Positions 11,991-24,500 of a stretch of DNA of 64,000 bases are shown piece after piece. Origin of the DNA: Liolophura sinensis (lineage: Eukaryota > Mollusca > Polyplacophora > Chitonida > Chitonidae); NCBI RefSeq assembly GCF_032854445.1, contig NC_088299.1, positions 13,385,608 through 13,449,607 of the forward strand. Reading direction: 5' to 3'. The position numbers and the translations under genes were made by a program. The notes beneath the pieces were generated by a model. It did not search any database. It was not told the origin of the DNA and saw only the letters and a program-made list of their open reading frames with translations. Each line of letters opens with the position of its first letter. The stretch's first letter is position 1.

Positions 11991-12201
11991 CACCTTTTTT
12001 TTCTATTACTGTAAGGTGTATATAATTCAAGCATATTCTGAAGACATTATTCTGTGTAGACTTTTTGTGAGGCCTTGAAGAAATTTAAAAATGTGCATAA
12101 ATTGCACTGAAAGTTGCCGTTAGCGAAAAGGTTGAGGAATTAGGTTAGTGTCAACAACATGAATGTGAAGCGTTGGCCTGGATTTGGGTTAACTGAGGGT
12201 T

Positions 12202-12209
12202 TATAAATA
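12202..12209 (+). promoter_or_regulatory. TATA box of the pathogen-related-protein gene
   Basis: TATAAATA lies 91 bp upstream of the ATG. Transcription would start near 12232, leaving a leader of about 65-70 bases. No initiator or other site is assigned with confidence. Confidence 0.65.
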
Positions 12210-12299
12210 GAGGCAGAGCGTGGCTGGTTGGAATAGACTTAGCTAGGCACACATCTACCTACCACCTACTACACCACATCTTTTACCTTACCTGCGAGA

Positions 12300-12506
12300 A
12301 TGGGGAGTCCTGACGATGCACCTGTGAGGAAATATATGGACGACCCAGACATTGAGTGGAAGGTCGGAAAGCCAGATTACACAGCTGTAAATGCAAAGTA
12401 TATGAAAGAGAAGCTTAATAAGCACAAAGCAGATTCGGTGGAAAAGTTGGTGGAAAACCTAGTGAAAACCTGGGAAATGGAAAGTTCCCATAAAGGCAAC
12501 CCAAAG
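12300..12506 (+). CDS. Pathogen-related protein exon 1
   Basis: It encodes residues 1-69. The ATG follows a TATA box and short leader. The exon ends in phase 0 at AAG|GTAAGA. The frame continuing to 12542 is read-through into the intron. Confidence 0.85.
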
Positions 12507-15500
12507 GTAAGATTTATCTATTTCAAAGGATATTCTTTATGAAAGTGACAATTTTACGCTTTGAAATGTTTAGTCTTGCTGAAGATCAGCAAAAATGATG
12601 TATGTTTTCTATAGGGTTAAAAATGCTTGAATCATCAACAGAAAGCCGACATTCTGACACTGTGATAGAGACAAGTAGCAAAATGACAAATTTCGCTGTG
12701 TACTGTGATATAGACAAGTAAAAAAATGGCAAATTTTGCTGTGGAGCATAGAAATCTAACACCTTCGTTGTTCAAATCTTTGCTGACATATGTTAGAGTC
12801 TCAAATACATGGCACGGCTAAAGGAATGTAGGGCAATATACAGTCATGAATTACATGTAGCAGGCGATTTTACACAGGACATAAGTGACCCAGAAACCTG
12901 GTGAGACAGACTATGGAAGATGGATGAGGCCACTCGTGTTTTTGGTTTTGCCAACTCTCGTCTTCTCGACCCCCGCATATTAATAGACGTGAATTAAAAA
13001 CGCAAGTGACTGCAACCGGTGTACCGATATAGGACAATATTGGCACAAGCCTAGAGAGTAAAACCAGAAGCGATGACAGCGTGATAGCTGTCAAATGGTT
13101 ACACTTAACCGGTGAAATACGGTCTCTTGCCAGTTTACTTCAGTCAGGGTTTTCTTCTAACTGTTTAAGTAAAAGAAAGCTAAAATATAGAGGGTCATCA
13201 TAAAGACAAGTGAAAACTTTGCGTAAAGATACTTTTTTTATTTTGTTAGATTTTTTGAACAGTGTTAACAGGCATTCAAATATTTGAATTCTATGGTTGG
13301 CTTTAGGAGCCATTCTGACGGTATCTACGAACTCTGACGTTAGATCACTTTTTTCCTGATATATAATAGAAGGAAGAAATCTCTGTGTACATTATTTCAG
13401 TAATCTTTTAGTCATGATAAAAAAGAGTTATTCCAACACTCAGGGTGGTGATTAGGCTTGGATAAACTTCCTGTTACTAAACTCTGAAAGTATGATCCAT
13501 AAACCCCACCTTGGAATTAAAATTTTTGGTTTTAGATTTTTGTAAAGAGAGATAAAGGCGCCCAAACGTTTGAAGTGGTCTATTATATTTTAGGTATTTT
13601 CCTTTCATGTAAATGCATAAAAAGTAGTAATTTACACGCCCCTCCTGTCAGATTCCTGATTTGTGTTGAAAATTTATTCTATAATTTATTATTTGTGGGA
13701 GTATATATACGAGAACAGAATCTCTTTCATACCCTAACAGAAATTGTGATTTCATCCACCAGTTAGATTTGTTAAATCTGGTTCACGATATTCACCAAAA
13801 AGTACTGGAAAGATGCTGCTAACTTACAGTAAATGTTTCACATATACAAGATGACCTAAGGTATATTGACTTGATTTAGTGATCTTTTACACTGCGTAAG
13901 TAACAGTCAGTAAACATATAGATGTTCAGGTACGGGTATATCCTACTCTCCTCCCAAATAGCTGAACGTTAGAGCTAAGTCATTACTTTACTAAAGCAAA
14001 AAAAGTTTAGCAAGTTATATGCAAATCTTTACATTACAAAAGTAAACGTATATTTCATCTGAAGTGAAACATTTAATGGAAAACAGATGCACCCTTTTCA
14101 GTAAACGTTTACGGAAAAATCGTAACAGTTCTTAGTTAAGTCTGGTATTGGTGTATGGTCAACGAACTATCCCGTTTAAAAATCATACCATTTTCATTTT
14201 TGTGAGTTGCTTGACCGAGATATCACAGGTCCAAATAAGTCAAATTGAGAAAATGTGAAGGGTCGCCATATTTTTAGATTTAGCGAACTGACGCGAGTTA
14301 TTTCAGTATAACCCGAGAACGCAGTTATTTTCGCGACCACTGTTTTACCGTTCAGTCATATGAGCCTGGAGTATAATGACGCGACATGGTGTTTTCCCTT
14401 AACATGGCGCACCCCATGGCTTCGTAAAAATGCTGGATTAAAAGTTGGTTTATAGATTTACCAATGACGTTAGAACAGCATGTCTGTGACCATTTAGGTC
14501 TCTTTCCACCCGTCTTTCGAAGTAAGTAAGGTTAAATTATTTCTTGTCTTTTCTTTTAAAGTGGACGCAAAGATTTCAGTAAGGCCCGTTCTGTCACATC
14601 ACGTGTGGCACAGGTCTGGGGATATCACAGTTCATACGTGGGCCTATATTGTGAATCAAGACACCTACAATTTAAATGTTTTGCTCTGTAAGGTTTCAAA
14701 TTTCTACAGTAATTCTTTACTGCAAAACAATATAAAAACCGTAATTTAAGGTCTTTCCAGTTCTGACTTTGGCTTTTCAAGCCCTTGCAATTTTTGACTT
14801 CTGCCAGCCCAGGCCCGTATTTTATCACCACTATGACATTCCGTTTACCATTACACCTTTAGCCTGTCCTAAGATTTGGTATATACACCGAATCGCAAGT
14901 CATTCAGGTTTTAAATTAAGATGTGAAAACCAGGTCAACAATAATCCAGACGTTGAATCGATAACTCAAACAAACAACCACCATGGTTCATATACTCGAA
15001 CCTCCGACAAGATACGTGCTTGTTGTTTTAATGTTCTAGGTGGATTCTTGCCATGCAGGTGACTTTTGTTTGGAATTTCTTTAATATTCGTTTGTTCTGT
15101 TTTTGATTTATTTTTACCTTCAATTATGTTGACACCTTGCCACATGTGTCTCACAAATGAGGTCGGTGTGAGTTCAATTCCAGCTCATGCTGGCTTCGTC
15201 TCTGATCGTACGTGGGAAGGTCTGTTAGCAACCTGCAGATGATTGTGGGCTTCCCTAGAGCTCTGGCCGGTTACCTGCCTCCATAAAACTTGCCTAAGTG
15301 AAGGATTATTGAGTACGGCGTATTCGGGTAATTAAATAAATAGAGACCTTTAGAAGTTACAAGTACACACTTGTAACTTGTAACTTCAGTCTTGCATTAG
15401 ATTATCTATTCTAACTGTTCTAAAAGTCTAACTAAAGTCTGTATTAAATAAATAGATTTTTGTTAACTGCATGCATATCTTTCAAACCTTGACGAAAGTC

Positions 15501-18500
15501 CGAATATAAACGCAACAGACGCACCTTTTACTTGTCACTATCAAATGTTCCAAAGGCTGGATTATTGTTTCCCGAATATAACATTTCTATTGACCGGATA
15601 AGTTGAGGATTGAGTGGTATGTCACACGCTAGGGCAAACTCGAATTGTAAATGAAATTTTGGATCGTGGATGAGACAGGGCCCCTGCTCCGCATGAAGTA
15701 CTTTGTCTGGCTACCTCTGCTGTGTTCATCTTGGAACACAGTCTTCTACGGCGACAATAATAAAATCATGAAAATGTGACACACATTTCTCCGCATCAAG
15801 AATGTCTTTAAGAATTCATCAATGTATAAGCGTGGAGGGACTTGCGAAATCATTAAAATCTGTCTTTATTGAAATTGTAAAAACATAGTTGTTCGACGTA
15901 TAAGTGGAGAGGTACATACGTCGTTCACGTACAATAAGTTTGCGTACGTGCGACACAATCAGGCCCCTTACACCATACACCCACACTATCTGTGTTACAA
16001 AAAAAACAACCTGCTCAGACCTGTTCATTACACCTCGTGTCTAATTCTTCACGCTTTGGTAAGTGTTTACTGGCATACAAATCTATTTAACCGGATTTGT
16101 CAGCGGCCCGTGCATAGACCACATTGTGGTTTGTTTCACGATTTCTTAAGAAACACACTCCAGAACTGCATACCACTCCAACGGTTTAAAACCCCCGCAA
16201 GTCAAGAGAAAATCGCTCGTTTATGCAAGTTTGTGAATTAGGCTATGTCACTGGGCGGTGGCCTAAGAGTAATAAACGCCGACGAGGTATCTTTTTAGCT
16301 GACCTAGCTCACGGGGTACCTTTTCTCGGATGAAAGGCGAACTGACCATTTTTCTCTCACAACGACTGAGTACTACGTTAAAGCATGAGCTGCACAGCTT
16401 GGACTGGAATTACTTTAGGTAGAAAGATATACCATTCTATCTATAAAATGTCGGCCACTGTTTCAAGCTCAGCGCGTGTCCAAACAACCTCATCACGCAT
16501 CAGTGAAAACTCCCTGTATTTCCTGTTGGCTAATCAGTTCTCTCTACACTCAAAAAATTAATCTGTAAAATTTAACACACACTCTGTTCTGCGAGTGATG
16601 CTAGAATATACTTTGTTATTGCAGCAGATTATTCTGTAAATACAATCCACACATTCTGTTAATTCAACATAACGATTCTATTAGATTAACAGAATATTAT
16701 GTCAAATGTGAAAACAATATTACCTTCTCATAACAGAATACATTCTAGCATCACTCAGATAACAATCTTTCTTTTAAACTTACCAGATTCATTTTAAAGT
16801 GTAACTACATGTATATCTCTATAACATCTGTTTCATTCTTCCTAGTTTGGCTTTGATAAATGTTCACCTGGTCTACAAAGCCACAGTTATGTTAAATTAT
16901 GGCCACAGTCAACGGTCGATATGAAAAGTAACACGTTATCCAAGAAGCTTAGGCAACGGGGTGAAATGAGCAACATTCTTGTCTTTGAACTACATAAAGC
17001 CTTAGTCAACATGAAGATATTTGAACTGCCGACACTCCAGTCTTATCCGCAGGCGTCATTCAGTTTTCATGACGGCAATCATCTTGACCTAAGACGGGAA
17101 CAATATGGGGTTTCAAGGATTTTGATTAGCGGGGGTGGGGGGTGTCAACTATCCAAGCTCACAAGGTGAGGGGCCAAAGGCTCCATTGACCCGAAGGCTC
17201 TTGTGGTCCTTAGACAGCTTTGAACGAAACTCGATCTTTCCTCGGCCACAAACATAACAATGAGTGCAACCTTAGGATGTATGCCGACATCTCACATTTT
17301 AATACAGCTGTGATGGTCATTTTTTTTACCAAGTGCACTGACAAGAGATGTGCTGAAAACTGATCTTAGATCCAAAGCACACATGTAAATCCGTCCAAGA
17401 TTATCAAAGACAGCGTGAGGACAGCCTGAACGACCATTGTACTGTACATGTATCCTTCACTCACAAAGGCCTGTGTTATATTTTTTAGATAAAAATTGAC
17501 CTCACCTGACCCGACCAGTGGTCATCACATTTGGGTTATTCTTATCGGAAGATACACTAAACAAAATATCTGCAGACAAATTTGACATTTTCCCACGTGC
17601 AACACACGTGCATGGCTCTTGTTTTTATATATCCGGGCCTCCTTATTCTAATGCCTTCGCGCGATCTTAGAGGCCTTCCAGACTCGCCTGTGTAAGAATG
17701 CTTAATGTTTGACTCTCAGTTTTATAGGAATCCACCAGACTCGTAACATACAATCATGCTTATGTTTAATACTAATGCATGTACATAAGCATGATTATGT
17801 TTGATACTTAACATTGTTCATATATAAACATGCCTATACTAGGCACTTAATGATGTGTACACATAAACATGCTTATGTTTAGCACTTGACGCTGTGTTTA
17901 TATAAACATTGTTTATGTTTGACACATAATATTATGCATATATAAGCATGTTTATTATAAAACTTGATATTGTGCAAATATAAGCGTGTTAAATGTTTCA
18001 CACTTAATGTTGTGCGAATATAAACATGTTTAACATGCTTAACGTACGTAATGTTTACGTATATGTGCAGCTGCATGCTTAATGTTCGTCTCTATAATGC
18101 TATACATATATAAAACATGCTTAATGCGGGGCACTTAATGTTGTACATATATAAGCATGCTTAATGTTTTCCTCAGTGTTGTACATATATAAGCATACTT
18201 AGTGTTTGTCTCATAATGCTGTTAATATATAACCATGCTTAATGTTTGTCTCATAATGCTGTACATACATAAGCATTGATAATGCTTGTCTCATAATGTT
18301 GTACATATATGAGCACGCTTAATGTTTTCCATATATAAACGTACGTAATGCTTGTTTCTTAATGTCTACATATATGAACTTAATGCTGTTTGAGCACCCG
18401 TCTGGAACACGTAGTTAAATGGCCAGCCGGGCCAGGGTTAAACATTCAGAATTGCAATTTCATACAGCTGTATAGATGTAATTCCATGGCGTAGCACACG

Positions 18501-21500
18501 GCCTACAGGAGATAGCCATAAATGGAAGTTCTTCATCTGGTGTCCGTGTAGCGTGATTATAGGTGGGGTTCGTGTCACCGGCACGCCATTCCGATGAGGC
18601 AGCATTGTAAACATCCAGGGACACGTGATCGGCCTTCTGCAATGAGACACCATCATAGCATGACCGGAATAATGTTCAATGCGGTACTTAAACCACGTAC
18701 GAGCAAACAAAATGTATGCCGAAGACAAGTCTAATTCAAGGCACTTATCCTCATTTGCAAGACAACCATAGAAGTGTAGCGTCCAGTACACAGATGCTTA
18801 TTATACTCGTATATGTAGAAATCCACACGCAGGAATGTCTGTCTACATAGATGCACTCGTGGATCATGTGTATGTTGATAAATACGGAATTCAATAGGAT
18901 TTTGTGGTCTGAATTTGTAAAGACATCGAGCACGGTTTTGTTAAGTTTTCAGCGAGTGTATGTAGATTGTAGTGTACAGCCTGGATATGCACATACTGGG
19001 CGGCCGACAAAAAAATGCCTCATAATATCGAAAGTGCAGTTGGCTCCATTCAAACACCATATTATTTACTTTCAGGGAAATGTATAGGAAAAAGTCATTA
19101 TCACACACACACCATTGAAAACTGTATCTTAAAATATCTTCGCTTTTTTTTTTACAAAAGTTTCTTGAATAGAATTAAACGCGTATAAAATTTAAATAAC
19201 GTGCGCTTTATAAACGATATTTATATTGTTCGTCGTTACAAATTAAGGTGCTTGGATTTCATTCGCAATGACACGCGAGGTGCGGGTTCTAATCCGCCTT
19301 GGGCAGATAATTTTTTAGATTTTGTTGATTTCCCCGCCCTCGCTGTTGGGCTGGGTAAATGGCGGTGGTCGGCTCAGTTTAAGAGTCGTTTAATAGGCTA
19401 CTTGTTTCCCACAAGTATGGTGCACATATCTGTACGTCCACACGTGACAAAGTTCGTCGGTAACCTGCCGAAGGCTAGTGGTTTACCCCAGGCAATCGGA
19501 ACCCCCAATACTCACTCTTGGTATAAATGAAAGAATCATGGCTTTAAAAAAGAATCAAATAAGTTACATTGTTGGGCTTCTTATTTTTCATTCTTTTTTT
19601 TTTTTTTACCTGAACTTAGCAAAGAGTGCTGAACGGCCCCAAAACTGGGTAGTGGTGTGTTCTGTGCACACGGCAATTTCATGTCCGTACCACCTGGTCT
19701 ATTTATTTATTTATTTGATTGGTGTTTTATGCCGTACTTAAGAATATTTCACTTACACGACGGCGGCCAGCATTATGGTGGGTGGGAAACCGGGCACAGC
19801 CCGGGGGAAACCCACGACCATCCGCAGGTTGGTGATAGACCTTCCCACGTACGGCCGGAGAGGAAGCCAGCATGAGCTGGACTTGAACTCACAGCGACCG
19901 CATTGGTGATACACTCCTGGGTCATTACACTGCACTAGCGCGCTAACCAACTGAGCCACGGAGGCCCCCCACCTGGTATAGAGCCACGTGATACAACGCA
20001 GTAATAACCTGCACTGTGCTGCACAACAGTTGAACGGTGATGAGTGGCAGATTCCTGATACTGTACATGTTATCACCACTGGTCGCTTGTGAGCCAGACT
20101 CCGTACCGTGCGATAGCCATATACACTTACCGTGTCGTGCAGGCTGTTGTGCTGTAGTACAATACTTAAAATCCTGCATGCGGTACAGTGTGGTGAGCTT
20201 TCGGATTAATACCATGCGTTAACCGCGCGGAGAAGTGCGGTGAAGGTTTTATATTGTCTACGTTCAGCTATGAGCAAAATTATTATGAAGTAGTTTACAT
20301 AATGTGCATTATGGCGGTAAATGCCTGGTTAAGAGCAAAAAAGCCATTTTCTTGACGCGATGGACGCCTAAAACTTGATCAGAACGGTACAGACGCCCAT
20401 TTTAAGACTGAACTTTTTGAAAGCATATATAAGAAGTAAAAGCATTTTATATTCAGATTTCAGTGGTGTGTTTTTAGACGATAACTTTCATTTTGTTTTT
20501 TCTTTTAAATTAAAATGCGTTGTATATCATGAAGTTCGCTGAAGACTACTTCCCTTCCATCAATATGATAACATAACTGTGGCATCAACATGATAACAAC
20601 TGTATTATCAATATGATAACATCTCTGTCACATAAATATGATAACATCTCTTTCACATCAATATGATAACATAACTGTGGCATCAACATGATAACAACTG
20701 TATTATCAACATGATAACATCTCTGTCACATAAATATGATAACATCTCTGTCACATAAATATGATAACATCACTGTCACATAAATATGATAACATCACTG
20801 TCACATCAATATAATAACACCAATATCCTTCAGTGGGCCTCCAGTGACCTACTGGTTAGAATGCCAGTGCGGCGCAATGCCCCCGGAGCCTGTCACCAAT
20901 GAGGTCGTACCGGCCCAGATAACAAAGTTGGTAGAGCGTCCGCTTCGGGACCGGTAGATCCAGGATCAAGTCACACCTAAGACTTTAAAAGAGGAAGTTG
21001 TAACTTGCTCGCTTGGCGTTCAGCATGAAGGGCATAGTGCAACGACTGGTTGACCCGTATCAGTATAATGGCTCGGGCGGGGCGGCTCAGTGAAGCAGCA
21101 CTAAATAAAAGAGCGGTGGAAATCCGTCCTGCTACAAGGAGGCACATTACATGTACATGCACCCTAATGATTCCTTCGTCGTCATATGACTGAAAAATTG
21201 TTGAGTACGACGTTAAACCCACTCACTTATCACTTAAAGCACTTAAAGCACTCACTCACCCAATGAGGTCGCTATGAGTTCAAAACCAGCTCATGCTGAC
21301 TAGCTCTCTGGTCGTACGTACGAAGGTCTGATAGCAACCTTCTTGTGGTCGTGGGTTTCTGCCATGTTTCCTGACAACCTGGGAGCCGTCGCATAAGTGA
21401 TATATTCTTGAGTATGGTGTAAAACACCAATCTAAGAAATAACTAAATGTTATTAAAAGGATTGCATTGTTACCGCCAGATTGTCGGTGTAGGTGTGACA

Positions 21501-24500
21501 GACAGTGTATGTGACACACAGTAGGCCTATATGTGCAGACTCATTGGGATAATATCCCATAACATACAGATAATTATCCCATAACATACAGATAATTATC
21601 CCATAACATACAGATAATTATCCCATAACATACAGATAATTATTACATATTTATATGCTCGGGTGAAGCCCTTTCCCCTGAGAAATCCACAAACACAAAA
21701 CTCCTTGATCCTGATGCTGTTGCAAGACCATTTGAAACTATAGCAGTAAAACAACTTAAGACACGCGACTGAAATCACACCTACACGATCTGACAAGATC
21801 AGCAGATCTGCATGCATACCATGTGGTCGATATAGGCTCACTTGGTGGTTAAAGAGAGACAATTAAGTCCGTCTAATTATGCTTACACATGTCATCGTTT
21901 GAGATTCATTCTGTTCCATTTAGTTTGCCGATGCATGTGCCTTTGAGAAGATGGCTCATTCTATATCACCGTTACGTAACCTTACTCACGTATAGCCTTT
22001 TACAAAGGCAGCTTCGCAGGGCTCTAACATAACATATATAGATCATTGTATTATAATGTTATTATAGTCTTCAATTCATACCAGGAACATACACAATCTT
22101 TCAAATCGCATGAAAATCGAAATTTAGTAGATTTCCCCGTCTCACTGCTCCCACTCATGTGGTCTTATCTGTAGGTCACATGTGGGAGGGTTCGTTAGTA
22201 ACAGGACGGTGAATTATCACCTGACACTTCAGTTTCCTCCATTCAAAATAGTAACCGCCTATCGCATGACTGAAAAATTCCTGAGTGTGGCGTAAACAAC
22301 AAGCTGCTATTTATTTTTTGTAGGCACACAAAAAACACTTGTGTTGAAATCTAACACAACAACTTGTGTTATTTCATTCAATACGGAAATGCTTTACTAC
22401 AACACAAACATGTGTTAAATAAATGTGAAGTACACATGTTTGTGTTGCGTTAAATCAGTGTGAAGTACACATGTTTGCGTTGTGTTAAATCAGTGTGAAG
22501 TACACATCTTTGCGCTGTGTTAAATCAATGTGAAATACACATCTTTGCGTTGTGTTAAATAAATGTGAAGTACACATGTTTGTGTTGTGTTAAATCAGTG
22601 TGAAGTACACATGTTTGCGTTGTGTTAAATCAGGGTGAAGTACACATCTTTGCGTTGTGTTAAATCAGTGTGAAGTACACATGTTTGCGTTGCGTTAAAT
22701 CAGTGTGAAGTACACATGTTTGTGTTGCGTTAAATCAGTGTGAAGTACACATGTTTGTGTTGTGTTAAATCAGTGTGAAGTACACATGTTTGCGTTGTGT
22801 TAAATCAGTGTGAAGTACACATGTTTGTGTTGTGTTAAATCAGTGTGAAGTACACATGTTTGCGTTGTGTTAAATCAGTGTGAAGTACACATGTTTGCGT
22901 TGTGTTAAATCAGTGTGAAGTACACATGTTTGCGTTGTGTTAAATCAGTGTGAAGTACACATCTTTGCGTTGTGTTAAATCAGTGTGAAGTACACATGTT
23001 TGTGTTGTGTTAAATCAGTGTGAAGTACACATGTTTGCGTTGTGTTAAATCAGTGTGAAGTACACATCTTTGCGTTTTGTTAAATCAGTGTGAAATACAC
23101 ATATTTGCGTTGTGTTAAATCAGTGTGAAGCACCCATGTTTGCCTTGTGTTAAATCAATGCGAAGTACTCATGTTTGCGTTGTATTAAATCAACGTGAAG
23201 TACATATGCTTGTGTTACAAAAAGATCAAACAAACAAGACCACGTGTTCATTCAACAGAAGATAGAGTTGTCCAAGTATGACACAAGGCTTTTGTTGGAA
23301 ACAACATAATTTTGTTATCATACAGCACAGGTGTTTTTTGTGTATGTGATTCATCTGGTGAAAGGATTTATTCTTATATATCATGTAGCCTATAAACGCC
23401 TCTTTTAAACATTTACTATTATAAATCCTGTATAAACGCTGCATTGACCGCTCGAATGTTGGTATAATGAAATATTTATAGCACATACAAGGAGTCCATC
23501 ATGCTTGCATCTTCAACATGCTATGATTTCTTTCCTGTTTCCGTTCGTGTGTACGAAGTCTGATTTTTTTTTGTTTATGAAGATCTGGATGATGTAGATT
23601 TAGACGTCATCGATCGAAGTATACAATTAAACCGAGTCTACTTTCCTTTTTTTTGTTTAAAATTGTGCGTATGTCATTTCTATGAAAACTTTCTCTTCGA
23701 GTTGTATCTGACGCTTTTCAGTTTTAATCGGTAAAAATCAGAAACCGCGGGAAAAAAAAAAGAAACCACACTAAAAAAAACGAGAAACAGCGGGGGGGGG
23801 GGGGGGTGGATAAAGATTGACATCGTTATAAATATGTGTTGTGTACTTTTATAAGTGCACATTTTTCTGAACAACTCAGTAAGACTGTCTCAACTGAACA
23901 AAAAACAACAAAACTATACTGTAAGCTCGAAATATTTTAGCATTTACATATATACATGTACATTTGATGCATCCTGAGATCTGCCTGAAGTACAGACAGG
24001 CTTATTTCTATGTTAAATTTTGCTCCTTTCTTGCGTTTTTCTAGTATCGGATTCGGTTCTTGTTTCAGCGTTACTTTCAGAGGAACCTTGACTTATTTAC
24101 CTTTCCGACAATGCTATTATCAGTTTCCACGAACACCATTTCTAATCAACTGACCATTGACACTTTTCCATCACGCGATCACAGGTGATTTGTGTGTAAT
24201 TAACACTACTCAGGTGGTACACAATCTGATTAAAATCAGACCTTATGTACATGTGTCGCTCTTGTTGTTGCAGGTTGGGCGGCACAGTCCACCAGACCAG
24301 CATCGTGAAGTGACCAAAAAAGGTCAACACTGAACTCTCACTATTCCCTTATAATCCTTTTAATTTTATTCTTCAAAGAATTTAAGCTGCATACTGGTCC
24401 ATATCCGGTCTATCTGTCAACAGGAATTGCCTGTAACTTTTCAATACAAACATACCATTAAGGCTATTATATATCAGGGTGTGTGATCAGGTGCCGTGTA

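Noticed and set aside
19699-19968. tRNA gene calls from A- and B-box motifs
   Set aside because: The heads lack a complete cloverleaf with a 3' terminator and are joined to SINE bodies and tails, here and in all other copies.
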